NCBI GenBank assembly: GCA_965214525.1
Contig: OZ243959.1
Location: forward strand, 1,302,001-1,366,000
Reading direction: 5' to 3'
Length of the DNA stretch: 64,000 nucleotides
From: Qipengyuania_B sp965214525
Lineage (GTDB): Bacteria; Pseudomonadota; Alphaproteobacteria; Sphingomonadales; Sphingomonadaceae
The position numbers and the translations under genes are program-made. Shown here piece by piece: positions 45,075 through 53,688 of the stretch; within the stretch, counting starts at the first letter, position 1, and each line of letters begins with the position of its first letter. Below the pieces are notes generated by a model. It made no database searches, had not been told where the DNA came from, and saw nothing but the letters and a program-made list of their open reading frames with translations.

Positions 45075-45677
45075 ATGGCAATGCAAGCAAGTGCCCTCAC
45101 CGCGCGCGATGTGTCCTGCCGCCGCGGCGATCGCCTTTTGTTCGGTCATCTCGATCTTCGCCTGGAACCGGGCGAGGCACTCCATCTCGTCGGACCGAAC
45201 GGCGTCGGGAAAAGCACCATGCTGCGCATCCTGGCGGGACTTCGCTCCCCGTCGGTCGCGCCCGGATCGCCGGGCAGAGGCACGGTGCACTGGCAAGGCT
45301 CGATCGGGCTGCTCGATGAACGCACGGCGCTCGAACCCGACTGGCCGCTGCACCGTGCGTTGGCTTTCTGGGCCAGAATCGACGGATTGGGGATATACCT
45401 GGAACAGATGGCCCTCGACGGGCTGAGCGAGGTTCCGGTGCGCTACCTCTCGACCGGACAAATGAGACGCGCCGGATTGGCACGGCTTCTGGCTCAGCGG
45501 ACGGACCATTGGCTTCTGGACGAGCCGTTGAACGGGCTCGATCTCGACGGAGTACGATTGACCGAACGCCTGATCGCCGAACGGCGGGCGGCGGGCGGCG
45601 TGGTCGTGATTGCCTCGCACCAGCCTATCGCGCTGCCCGGAGCGCGCACCCTCGATCTGCGGGATCATCCCTGGTGA
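45075..45677 (+). CDS. ccmA: Heme exporter ATP-binding protein CcmA
   Basis: CcmA powers release of heme from CcmC/CcmE in cytochrome c maturation. The 200-residue ABC ATPase has the Walker A GPNGVGKST, the signature YLSTGQMRR (in place of LSGGQ), the Walker B HWLLDEPLNGLD and SHQPI as H-loop. The stop overlaps the GTG start of ccmB. Of the ccm genes only A and B are here; ccmC, D and E must be elsewhere. Confidence 0.93.
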   Translation: MAMQASALTARDVSCRRGDRLLFGHLDLRLEPGEALHLVGPNGVGKSTMLRILAGLRSPSVAPGSPGRGTVHWQGSIGLLDERTALEPDWPLHRALAFWARIDGLGIYLEQMALDGLSEVPVRYLSTGQMRRAGLARLLAQRTDHWLLDEPLNGLDLDGVRLTERLIAERRAAGGVVVIASHQPIALPGARTLDLRDHPW

Positions 45678-46327
45678 GACTGCTCGCCACCCTTTTGCGG
45701 CGCGACCTCGTCATGTTGCTGGGAAGCGCGCGCGGCGGTACCTGGTTGCCGTTGGTATTCTTCCTGGCGGTCGTCGTGCTGTTTCCGTTCGCTGTGGGCC
45801 CCGACGCGGCTTTGCTCGCTCGAACGGGCGGAGGCATCGTATGGATCGCGGCACTGCTCGCGGCGATTTTGCCGATCGACCGGCTGATCGCGCCCGATCT
45901 GGAACGCGGCGTGCTCGATCAACTGGCGTTGCGCGGGGTGCTGGAAGAAAGCATCGTCGCGATGCGCATCGTCGCGCTTTGGTTAAGCTTTGCGCCATTG
46001 CTCTTGCTCGCCTGCGTTGTGGCAGCCGCGCTGCTCGACCTGTCGGCCGCGCAGCTATCGACCTTGCTGCTCGGACTACTTGCAGGAACGCCCGGCCTTG
46101 CCGCCAGCGGGGTACTGATCGCCGCCTTGACCGCCACCGTGCGCCGCGGACCGACGCTGTCGGCCCTGCTGTTCCTGCCGCTCAACATCCCCATCCTCGT
46201 CTTCGGGGCTGGCAGCCTGGCGGATACGAACAACGCCGGCATCGGGCTGGCGGCGGCCACCAGCCTGGCGCTCATCGCGCTCACGCCTTTCGCGGGGGGA
46301 GCGGCCATTCGCGCCGCGCGCGATTAA
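45674..46327 (+). CDS. ccmB: Heme exporter membrane protein CcmB
   Basis: CcmB is the six-helix membrane partner of CcmA in cytochrome c biogenesis. The 217-residue product starts RLLATLLRRDLVM and has six hydrophobic segments with LERGVLDQLALRG and FLPLNIPILVFG, which are family signatures. The GTG at 45674 overlaps ccmA by four bases. Its stop TAA interlocks with the map stop on the other strand, so no terminator separates the convergent genes. Confidence 0.93.
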   Translation: MRLLATLLRRDLVMLLGSARGGTWLPLVFFLAVVVLFPFAVGPDAALLARTGGGIVWIAALLAAILPIDRLIAPDLERGVLDQLALRGVLEESIVAMRIVALWLSFAPLLLLACVVAAALLDLSAAQLSTLLLGLLAGTPGLAASGVLIAALTATVRRGPTLSALLFLPLNIPILVFGAGSLADTNNAGIGLAAATSLALIALTPFAGGAAIRAARD

Positions 46328-47151
46328 TAGGGCGGCTTGTCGAACCCCTTCGGACTCTCCGTGAAGATCTCGGCACCGTTATCGGTAATACCGACCGAGT
46401 GCTCGAACTGCGCCGACAGCGACTTGTCCCGCGTCACCGCCGTCCAGCCGTCGCTCAGCAGTTTCACGTGAGGTCGGCCCAGATTTATCATCGGTTCGAT
46501 GGTCATGAACATGCCGGCTTTCAATTCAGGTCCGGTCCCCGCTTTGGCAGTGTGGACGACTTCGGGTGCGTCGTGGAACAGGCGGCCAAGACCATGGCCG
46601 CAAAAGTCGCGTACGACCCCGTAACGAAACCGGCTCGCATGCGCCTCGATAGCGGCGCCGATATCGCCCAGACGCGCGCCCGGCTTCGCCGCTGCGGCGA
46701 TCCCGAGCATCAGGCATTCATGCGTCACGTCGACCAGCCGCCTGGCCTTTAACGAAACGTCGCCAACCAGATACATGCGGCTGCTGTCGCCATGCCAGCC
46801 ATCCACGATCGGGGTGACGTCGATATTGATGATATCCCCGTCCTTCAACGCCTTGTCGGACGGAATGCCGTGGCATACGACATGGTTGATCGAGATACAG
46901 CTGCTATGCGTATAGCCCCGATAACCCAAGGTTGCCGGTATCGCTCCTTGATCGAGCATCATGGTGCGAACCGCGTCGTCAAGCGTCGCGGTGGTCACAC
47001 CGGGGGCGACCATTCCGGCCAGCTCGTCCAGTATTTCGGCCGCGACGCGTCCGGCCTTGTGCATGCCGGCAAAGCCCTCGGGTCCGTGCAGCTTGATCGT
47101 GCCATCACGATAAACGCTCTGATCGCTGTCGATTGCCTGATATTCTACCAT
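46324..47151 (-). CDS. map: Methionine aminopeptidase, type I
   Basis: Map removes the N-terminal methionine from nascent proteins. The 275-residue product has the metal ligands Asp in DVTPIVDGW and GDSSRMY, His in CGHGLGRLFHDAP, and Glu in MFMTIEPMIN and FEHSVGIT, plus CHGIPS. The ATG at 47151 is preferred over one seven codons upstream because family members start near here. The gene is convergent with ccmB, sharing a TTAA stop overlap at 46324-46327. Confidence 0.95.
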   Translation of the reverse strand: MVEYQAIDSDQSVYRDGTIKLHGPEGFAGMHKAGRVAAEILDELAGMVAPGVTTATLDDAVRTMMLDQGAIPATLGYRGYTHSSCISINHVVCHGIPSDKALKDGDIINIDVTPIVDGWHGDSSRMYLVGDVSLKARRLVDVTHECLMLGIAAAAKPGARLGDIGAAIEAHASRFRYGVVRDFCGHGLGRLFHDAPEVVHTAKAGTGPELKAGMFMTIEPMINLGRPHVKLLSDGWTAVTRDKSLSAQFEHSVGITDNGAEIFTESPKGFDKPPY

Positions 47152-47189
47152 CAGAATGATATAGACGCACAACCCGCAGAATGCGAGTG

Positions 47190-48008
47190 CTACGGCACTT
47201 GCGCGAAGGCGTCGCGGTAGGATGGCTTGACCGTCGCGATCACGGTCCGATCGATTTTCAGGACTTGCTCATAGCTCCCCTCGGCATAGGGACCGGCAAC
47301 GTACGGACCGGCATAAAGAACGATGCGGTCGAACGTGCGGCCGTTGGACGATCCAAGGAAGATCACGAGATCTTCGAGCGCGGGGCATACCGGGAACAGG
47401 CCATCGGGGCCGGGCATGGGCGCATCCCTGGCTTGGCGGGCGGCCTGCAATTGCGCGCAATATCTTTCCGACGTCGCGCGCCGAAAGGCTGCGGGCGATG
47501 TGAAGAACGCCAAAGGCTCCATCGCGACGCCGCCTTGCCGATCCCAGACAAGGCTGCGTTTGGTGTAATCAGGGTGGGCGCCGCCCGAGTAAATTGCCAC
47601 CAGCGCCGACATGCTAAGAAACCGCTGGGTGTCGGCAACGACCTTCCACTCAACGGACAGGCTATGTTTGCGAAAGGCGTAACCGGCATTCGTGCTTGCC
47701 GCACGATCCGCAGCCGAAGCCGCCGCGAGCTCGCGTTCGAGATCGTCCGCGTCCGCATCCAGCCGATCACGCAGAGCAGCGATCGTGCCTGCGGCGGCGG
47801 GGTAGCTGTATTCGAATTCGTACCGCTCGTTTGCCTTGGCGATGGCCCGCGCCCCATCCGCGGAGCGAGCCTCGGCCTGCCCGGGCGTCGGGGGTAACGG
47901 CACCGCCGCGGAGGTGCCGGCGAGCGGATCGTCGGTTGCCGCAAGATCGGCCGAGCGGCAGGCCGACAGCGCGCAGATGGCGGCAAACAGGAACGGTGGG
48001 AAGCGCAT
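47190..48008 (-). CDS. Lipoprotein with DUF4163/DUF3298 domain
   Basis: The 272-residue product begins with a lipoprotein signal ending LSAC at Cys17. It has a polar stretch of about 40 residues, a helical/beta DUF4163 part (EFEYSYPAAAG) and a DUF3298 part with the diagnostic IYSGGAHPDY and LEDLVIFLGS. Such domains are found in lysozyme-sensing RsiV-type and other periplasmic proteins, but the function of this one is unknown. It precedes map on the same strand by 38 bases. Confidence 0.8.
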   Translation of the reverse strand: MRFPPFLFAAICALSACRSADLAATDDPLAGTSAAVPLPPTPGQAEARSADGARAIAKANERYEFEYSYPAAAGTIAALRDRLDADADDLERELAAASAADRAASTNAGYAFRKHSLSVEWKVVADTQRFLSMSALVAIYSGGAHPDYTKRSLVWDRQGGVAMEPLAFFTSPAAFRRATSERYCAQLQAARQARDAPMPGPDGLFPVCPALEDLVIFLGSSNGRTFDRIVLYAGPYVAGPYAEGSYEQVLKIDRTVIATVKPSYRDAFAQVP

Positions 48009-48056
48009 CTCATTATCCTAGCACACGAACGAGTTTGCAGGAGCGCCTTTTCCATC

Positions 48057-49449
48057 ATGCCGAAGACCGATCTTATTCAGCCGGACCAAGGGCAGAGCGC
48101 GATTGCGATACACCTGGTCGATCGTGACGGGTTCGCCAGTTGGGCCAAGACGTTGCAGCCGCGCCAGCGGGCGGTGCTGGAAGCGCAGAGCTTCACCGGC
48201 AAGGGCTACCAAACCGCGATCGTGCCCGATGGTGACGAGTGGTTCGCCCTGGGCGGCGTGGCCGATCCGCAGCGCTTGTCGAGCTGGTGCCTGGCGAAGC
48301 TGGCGCAGGCGCTGCCTGCCGGGACATACCGGCTGGCCAACGGCGCCGTCCCGGGTCCGGCGATGCACGGGTGGCAGACGGCGCAATACAAGTTTACGCG
48401 GTACAAGGCAGACCAGAACGGCAGCGGACCGCGGATCCTGCTGACCGAAGCGGTCAAGCAGATCGACGAGGCCCTCGCCGAAGCGCGCGCTGTGTGCCTG
48501 GTCCGCGACCTTGTGAACACGCCGGCAGAGGATATGGGCCCGGCAGCGCTGGAAGCGCAGTGCGAACGCCTCGCGCAGGACTTCGCCGCGCAACTGTCCG
48601 TGACCAAGGGGGATGCGCTGGAACGCGAATATCCGATGGTCCATGCCGTCGGCCGCGCTGCCGCCCGGCATCATGCCCCGCGCATCATGCATCTTGTCTG
48701 GGGGAACGTGGACGACCCGGTGCTTGCCATCGTCGGCAAGGGCGTCTGCTTCGATTCAGGAGGGCTCGACATCAAGGGTGCGGCCGGCATGAAGCTGATG
48801 AAGAAGGATATGGGCGGCGCCGCGCACGCCATCGCGCTTGCACAACTCATCATGCAGGCCCGGCTTCCCGTGCGCCTGCACCTGTCTCGTTCCTGCGGTG
48901 GAAAACGCAATCTCGTCCAACGCCTTTCGTCCAGGCGATGTGCTGCAGAGCCGTCAGGGGCTTACGGTCGAGATCGGCAATACCGATGCCGAAGGTCGGC
49001 TGATCCTGGGCGATGCGTTGACCCGTGCCAGCGAGGAAAGCCCGGACCTCATCATCGATTTCGCGACGCTGACCGGCGCCGCGCGGGTCGCGCTTGGTCC
49101 GGACTATCCGGCATTGATGACCCGGCGCGACGATACCGCGCAGGAACTGATCGCGGCGGGCAAGGCGCATGATGACGAACCCTGGCGTCTACCCCTGCCC
49201 GAAAGCTATCGCGAATGGCTGAAATCCGATATCGCCGATACCAATAACGCGCACGACAATGCGTTTGCCGGGGCGAGCGTTGCCGGGCTGTTCCTCGACA
49301 AGTTCGTGGGCGAAGGTATCGATTGGGCGCATTTCGATACCTTCGCCTGGCGTCCTTCGGCCAAGCCCGGGCGACCCAAAGGCGGGGCCGCTTACGGTCT
49401 GCGCAGTGCGTATCACATGCTGCGCGCCCGCTACCCGGCGGTTTCGTGA
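48057..49449 (+). pseudogene. pepB: Leucyl aminopeptidase (M17), frame broken by one extra base
   Basis: This M17 metallopeptidase removes N-terminal leucine and related residues. Codons 1-276 give the N-terminal domain and the first active-site motif (KGVCFDSGGLDIKGA, MKKDMGGAA). After CTG (48882-48884) one extra T at 48885 breaks the frame. Skipping it restores LVPAVENAIS, the signature NTDAEGRLILGDAL and a normal end to the stop at 49449, 463 residues. The extra base lies in the same GTCTC context as the murC and murF breaks. It may be intact in the cell. The symbol is uncertain: pepA would be an equal choice. Confidence 0.9.
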
Positions 49450-49563
49450 CTTTTGGTGAACTTGCCGGAAAGGTTTGCAGCGTATAGTCGCCGGCATGGT
49501 GATCGAATGTGACATACTTTACGATAAGCACCCGACCGCAGAGCACCGGGGCCGCGACCCGCT

Positions 49564-49893
49564 ATGCGGGTGCCGGCGCATTGGCTGGCCCTGTCCGGTC
49601 CGGTGCGAAAGCCTTCGCCCGGCACGCTTCCGGTGCGCGCTGATCTTGCGCATATCGCGCTCGCTCAGCGACATCTGTCCGCCCATTACGTCGTTCCGCT
49701 CCAACGCCGGGTAGCGGGCGGCAATGTCGATCTGCTGGCGCACCCCCGCGCTGATGCCAAGGCGGTGAAGCGCCTCGAACACGATGTTCCCGTCGAGTTG
49801 CTGGAACGGCAAGGCGATTGGGCCTGGGTGTGCGAGGGACCGGAGGGGCCAAGCGGATACGTCCCGCTTGCGATGTTGGCCACACCGGCCTAG
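49564..49893 (+). CDS. SH3-like domain protein, possibly truncated NlpC/P60 protein
   Basis: This 109-residue product consists of one bacterial SH3-like domain: it contains PVRADLAHIALAQR and HYVVPLQRRV, followed by the beta-strands LLERQGDWAWV and SGYVPLAML. In sphingomonads the gene after the leucyl aminopeptidase usually encodes such a domain fused to an NlpC/P60 peptidase, as I recall. Here the frame ends at 49893 and argC starts 11 bases later, so the peptidase domain is absent. The start at 49564 is the first ATG in frame; no good ribosome-binding site is seen. Confidence 0.6.
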   Translation: MRVPAHWLALSGPVRKPSPGTLPVRADLAHIALAQRHLSAHYVVPLQRRVAGGNVDLLAHPRADAKAVKRLEHDVPVELLERQGDWAWVCEGPEGPSGYVPLAMLATPA

Positions 49894-49904
49894 CCCGCGC
49901 GCCC

Positions 49905-50843
49905 ATGGCGCTGAACATCTTCGTCGACGGTGCGGCCGGTACGACCGGGCTTGAAATCATGGATCGGCTGCGCGAGCGTCCCGGATCGTCCCTGATCGCG
50001 CTGGACGAGCGTGCGCGAAAGAACCCGCACGCTCGGCGCGAGGCGTTGAACGATGCCGATATCGTCATTCTGTGCCTGCCCGACGAGGCGGCGAAAGAGG
50101 CGGTCGCGCTTATCGACGCGGCCGGCGCCACGCGTGTGATCGATGCCTCGAGCGCGCATCGCGTGGCGGCTGGGTGGACCTATGGCTTGCCCGAACTGGT
50201 CGGACGCGAGGCGGTGGCGCAAGCGCGCTTCGTCGCCAATCCCGGTTGCTATCCGACCGGTTTCCTGGCGCTGGTAGCGCCCCTTGTGCGGACCGGCCTG
50301 CTGCCACGGGATTGGCCCTTCACTGTCAATGCCGTCAGCGGCTATTCGGGCGGCGGCAAGGCGCTGATCGCACGCTTCGAACAAAGCGGTTCCGACATCG
50401 CCTTCCGCAGCTACGCGCTCGACCTCGCGCACAAGCATCGCGCCGAGATGAAGCGTCATGCCGGGTTGAAACACGGCGTGATCTTCGCGCCGGCCGTGGT
50501 GCGCGCCTATCGCGGCATGGTGGTCGAGGTGCCGCTGCACCTTGGCGCGATGCCCGGCGAACCTACGGCCGACAAGCTGCGCGCCGCGCTGAGCGAATTC
50601 TACTCCGGATCGCCGATCATCACGGTGGCTGAAGACGGCCCGCTCCCCGAAATCGTCCTCAATACCGATCAACCGGCGCACGACGGCATGACGCTGCACG
50701 TGCGTGCAAACGAGGGCGGCTGGCACGCGCGGTTGATCGCCACGCTCGACAATCTGGGCAAGGGCGCGAGCGGAGCGGCTATCCAGAATCTCAACCTGAT
50801 GACCGGCCAGCCCGAAACCTGTGGACTGATCCTGTCTGCGTAA
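49905..50843 (+). CDS. argC: N-acetyl-gamma-glutamyl-phosphate reductase (type 2)
   Basis: ArgC reduces N-acetylglutamyl phosphate to the semialdehyde in arginine synthesis. The 312-residue product is the shorter type 2 form, with the NADP loop DGAAGTTGLEI, the catalytic Cys115 in NPGCYPTGF and SGYSGGGKALIA. The ATG at 49905 is chosen because the N-terminal loop begins directly after it; the longer frame overlaps the SH3 gene. A perfect hairpin follows three bases after the stop. Confidence 0.95.
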   Translation: MALNIFVDGAAGTTGLEIMDRLRERPGSSLIALDERARKNPHARREALNDADIVILCLPDEAAKEAVALIDAAGATRVIDASSAHRVAAGWTYGLPELVGREAVAQARFVANPGCYPTGFLALVAPLVRTGLLPRDWPFTVNAVSGYSGGGKALIARFEQSGSDIAFRSYALDLAHKHRAEMKRHAGLKHGVIFAPAVVRAYRGMVVEVPLHLGAMPGEPTADKLRAALSEFYSGSPIITVAEDGPLPEIVLNTDQPAHDGMTLHVRANEGGWHARLIATLDNLGKGASGAAIQNLNLMTGQPETCGLILSA

Positions 50844-50846
50844 GCT

Positions 50847-50873
50847 GGTGGTGCCCGATCCTTGGGCACCACC
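50847..50873 (+). terminator. Hairpin after argC
   Basis: A perfect 10-bp stem (GGTGGTGCCC with GGGCACCACC) with a 7-base loop starts three bases after the argC stop. Only a T-poor stretch (TGCCTTGTGCTT) follows, so termination may be partial. Confidence 0.55.
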
Positions 50874-50941
50874 TGCCTTGTGCTTCGGCATCGGAGCCCG
50901 GCATTTGCCCGATCCGTTATAGGCGTCGCGGTTAGCCGCGT

Positions 50942-50957
50942 TGGCATGGTTCTTGAA
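50942..50957 (+). promoter_or_regulatory. Imperfect sigma-54-like promoter of glnB
   Basis: TGGCATGGTTCTTGAA resembles the RpoN consensus TGGCAC-N5-TTGCA at correct spacing, 92 bases before the glnB start. The invariant GC at -12 reads GA here, so this may not be functional. It is listed because nitrogen-control promoters of this kind are expected for glnB-glnA. Confidence 0.3.
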
Positions 50958-51048
50958 AGGCGGTGCGGGCAAGACATCGCCCTTTGCGCCGTGCGGTCAT
51001 CTTGCGTAATCGGATGCACAGGCGAGGCCATTTCCTGGAGGACGGCAG

Positions 51049-51387
51049 GTGAAGAAAGTCGAAGCGATCATAAAACCGTTCAAGCTGGACGAGGTGAAGG
51101 AGGCGCTGCACGAGGTGGGCGTATCCGGCATCACCGTGACCGAGGCGAAAGGGTTCGGGCGGCAGAAAGGCCATACCGAACTGTATCGTGGCGCCGAATA
51201 TGTGGTGGACTTCCTGCCCAAGGTGAAGCTGGAGGTCATCGTGCCCGATGCCATTGCCGAACGGGTGGTGGAAGCAATCGCGGCTGCTGCGCAGACCGGG
51301 CGGATCGGGGATGGCAAGATCTTCGTGTCGTCGATCGAAACGGCTTTGCGCATTCGTACCGGAGAGCGCGACGACGACGCCATTTGA
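51049..51387 (+). CDS. glnB: Nitrogen regulatory protein P-II
   Basis: P-II senses 2-oxoglutarate, ATP/ADP and glutamine and adjusts glutamine synthetase and other nitrogen functions. The 112-residue product has the uridylylation site Tyr51 in RGAEY, the B-loop and the C-loop GRIGDGKIFV. The GTG at 51049 has GGAGG seven bases ahead. glnA follows after 102 bases, and the two are very likely one operon. Confidence 0.97.
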   Translation: MKKVEAIIKPFKLDEVKEALHEVGVSGITVTEAKGFGRQKGHTELYRGAEYVVDFLPKVKLEVIVPDAIAERVVEAIAAAAQTGRIGDGKIFVSSIETALRIRTGERDDDAI

Positions 51388-51489
51388 CGACAATTCTGTT
51401 TGCGCTGGCCCGACCGGTCCGTAAGGTTCAATCCCTTCCCCGACGCATGCCCGCGCCTTACCCTCAGCATCAAGAAAGGTTTCCACAAC

Positions 51490-52899
51490 ATGCCCAACCC
51501 CACCGACGTGTTACAGCGGATCAAGGACGAAGACATCGAGTGGGTGGATCTGCGGTTCACCGATCCCAGGGGGAAATGGCAGCACCTGACGATGGTGGCG
51601 GGCTTGCTTGGCGAAGACGAGCTGGAAGACGGCCTGATGTTCGACGGATCGTCGATCGGAGGATGGAAGGCGATCAACGAATCCGACATGATCCTGAAAC
51701 CCGATCTCGACCGGGTCTATATCGATCCGTTCAGTGCCACCCCGATGATGATCGTGTTCTGCGACATCGTCGAACCGTCCACGGGTGAATGGTACGCCCG
51801 CGATCCTCGTTCGACCGCCAAACGGGCCGAGGCATACCTGCAGTCCACCGGGATCGGCGACACCGTCTATGTCGGCCCCGAGGCAGAATTCTTCATGTTC
51901 GACGATGTCCGCTTCGAAGACGGGTATGCAGGTTCGGGCTTTACCATCGACGACATCGAACTGCCGACCAACGCCGGTCGGGAATACGAGGCGGGCAACC
52001 TTGCACACCGTCCCCGGGCGAAGGGCGGTTACTTTCCGGTCGCCCCGGTCGATAGCGCCGTCGATATTCGCGGGGAGATGGTCGCCACGATGATCGAAAT
52101 GGGGCTGAACTGCGACAAGCATCACCACGAAGTTGCCGCAGCCCAGCACGAATTGGGCCTTACCTTCGCCACCCTGGTCGAGACCGCCGACCAGATGCAA
52201 ATCTACAAATACGTCGTGCATCAGGTCGCCCATGCCTACGGCAAGACGGCGACCTTCATGCCCAAGCCGATCAAGGACGATAACGGGTCGGGCATGCATA
52301 CCCACATGTCGATCTGGAACGGGGGCAAGCCGCTGTTCGCCGGGAACGGCTATGCGGGATTGAGCGACACCTGCCTGTTCTACATCGGCGGCGTCATCAA
52401 GCATGCCAAGGCGCTGAACGCCTTCACCAATCCCACCACCAACAGTTACAAGCGGCTCGTTCCCGGTTTCGAGGCGCCGGTGCTGCTGGCCTATTCCGCC
52501 CGCAACCGGTCGGCCTCGTGCCGCATTCCCTACGGTACGGGCGACAAGGCCAAGCGGGTCGAGTTCCGCTTTCCCGATGCGCTGGCGAACCCCTACCTCG
52601 CCTATGCCGCGCTGTTGTTGGCAGGCCTGGATGGCATTCAGAACAAAATCCATCCTGGCGAGGCGATGGACAAGAACCTTTACGACCTGCCGCCCGCCGA
52701 ACTGGCGGACGTGCCGACCGTGTGCGGTTCGCTGCGCGAAGCCCTGGAAAGCCTAGAGGCGGATCACGACTTCCTGCTGAAAGGCGACGTCTTCACCAAG
52801 GACCAGATCGACGCTTACGTCGACTTGCTATGGCAGGACGTGATGCGCTGGGAAACCACGCCGAGCGCGGTGGAATACGACATGTATTTCAGCGGCTGA
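51490..52899 (+). CDS. glnA: Glutamine synthetase type I
   Basis: GlnA makes glutamine from glutamate, ammonia and ATP as a dodecamer. The 469-residue GSI-beta enzyme starts with a beta-grasp domain and has MFDGSSIGGW, PEAEFFMFD, GSGMHTHMSIW and the adenylylation site Tyr398 in NLYDLPPAE, which implies control by GlnE. Its ATG at 51490 is preceded by AAAGG; the longer upstream frame starts near the glnB stop and has no homology. It follows glnB. Confidence 0.97.
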   Translation: MPNPTDVLQRIKDEDIEWVDLRFTDPRGKWQHLTMVAGLLGEDELEDGLMFDGSSIGGWKAINESDMILKPDLDRVYIDPFSATPMMIVFCDIVEPSTGEWYARDPRSTAKRAEAYLQSTGIGDTVYVGPEAEFFMFDDVRFEDGYAGSGFTIDDIELPTNAGREYEAGNLAHRPRAKGGYFPVAPVDSAVDIRGEMVATMIEMGLNCDKHHHEVAAAQHELGLTFATLVETADQMQIYKYVVHQVAHAYGKTATFMPKPIKDDNGSGMHTHMSIWNGGKPLFAGNGYAGLSDTCLFYIGGVIKHAKALNAFTNPTTNSYKRLVPGFEAPVLLAYSARNRSASCRIPYGTGDKAKRVEFRFPDALANPYLAYAALLLAGLDGIQNKIHPGEAMDKNLYDLPPAELADVPTVCGSLREALESLEADHDFLLKGDVFTKDQIDAYVDLLWQDVMRWETTPSAVEYDMYFSG

Positions 52900-53012
52900 A
52901 CCCTCGTTCGCGTGCCTTGGAGATCGCCGTTCTCCTGACACGCCACCGTGTCGGCGTCTCTCACCAAGTTTTCGTTTTCCTACAGGACATGCTTTAACCT
53001 ATCTGGTTATCC

Positions 53013-53642
53013 ATGAGCATTTCTCCTGATTCGCATAGTCGCCGCAAGGCTATCTTCGACGTCGTTCGCACGATGCTCGGTCGAGGGTTTCGAAGGACGG
53101 AAATCGCCGCACTTGATCGCGCGATCGACGCGGGTGCGCGCCTTCGCGATGACGCTGCACATGGGCAACTCGGCCGCCGCATCGGTCCGGACGGTGTTGC
53201 ACTCATCAAACAGTTCGAAGGATGCGCCAGAAAACGGCCCGATGGCTTGTTCGAAGCCTATCCCGACCCGGCAACAGGCGCGGCACCCTGGACGATCGGC
53301 TGGGGTGCGACCGGCGCGGGGATCGGGCCGGGCGTCTGCTGGACCCAGGAGGAATGCGACGCCCGGCTGGCGAATGATCTGGCCCGGTACGCCGATGAAG
53401 TCAGCGACGCGCTGGGAGCGGCGGCCACGACGCAATGGCAATTCGATGCCCTGGTCAGCTTTCACTACAACACCGGTGCCATTCGTCGCGCCACGCTCAC
53501 GCGCAAGCATGTTTCGGGCGACTTCGCCGGCGCGACCCGGGAATATTCACGCTGGGTCTATGCAAACGGCATAGCCATGCGCGGTCTCCAACGCCGACGG
53601 CGGGCCGAGGCACGTCTTTACGAGCATGGCCCCTCAGCCTGA
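53013..53642 (+). CDS. GH24 (phage-type) lysozyme
   Basis: This enzyme class hydrolyses the glycan strands of peptidoglycan. The 209-residue product carries the GH24 triad as Glu69 in KQFEG, Asp85 in YPDP and Thr94 in WTIGWG. About 60 polar residues precede the domain, and there is no classical signal peptide, so export is unclear. No phage genes are near, so this is probably a chromosomal or domesticated enzyme. I see no ribosome-binding site that decides the start. Confidence 0.85.
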   Translation: MSISPDSHSRRKAIFDVVRTMLGRGFRRTEIAALDRAIDAGARLRDDAAHGQLGRRIGPDGVALIKQFEGCARKRPDGLFEAYPDPATGAAPWTIGWGATGAGIGPGVCWTQEECDARLANDLARYADEVSDALGAAATTQWQFDALVSFHYNTGAIRRATLTRKHVSGDFAGATREYSRWVYANGIAMRGLQRRRRAEARLYEHGPSA

Positions 53643-53688
53643 TCCGCGATCCCGTTCACTGTTTCCATAGCATAGAGACCATTCCACA

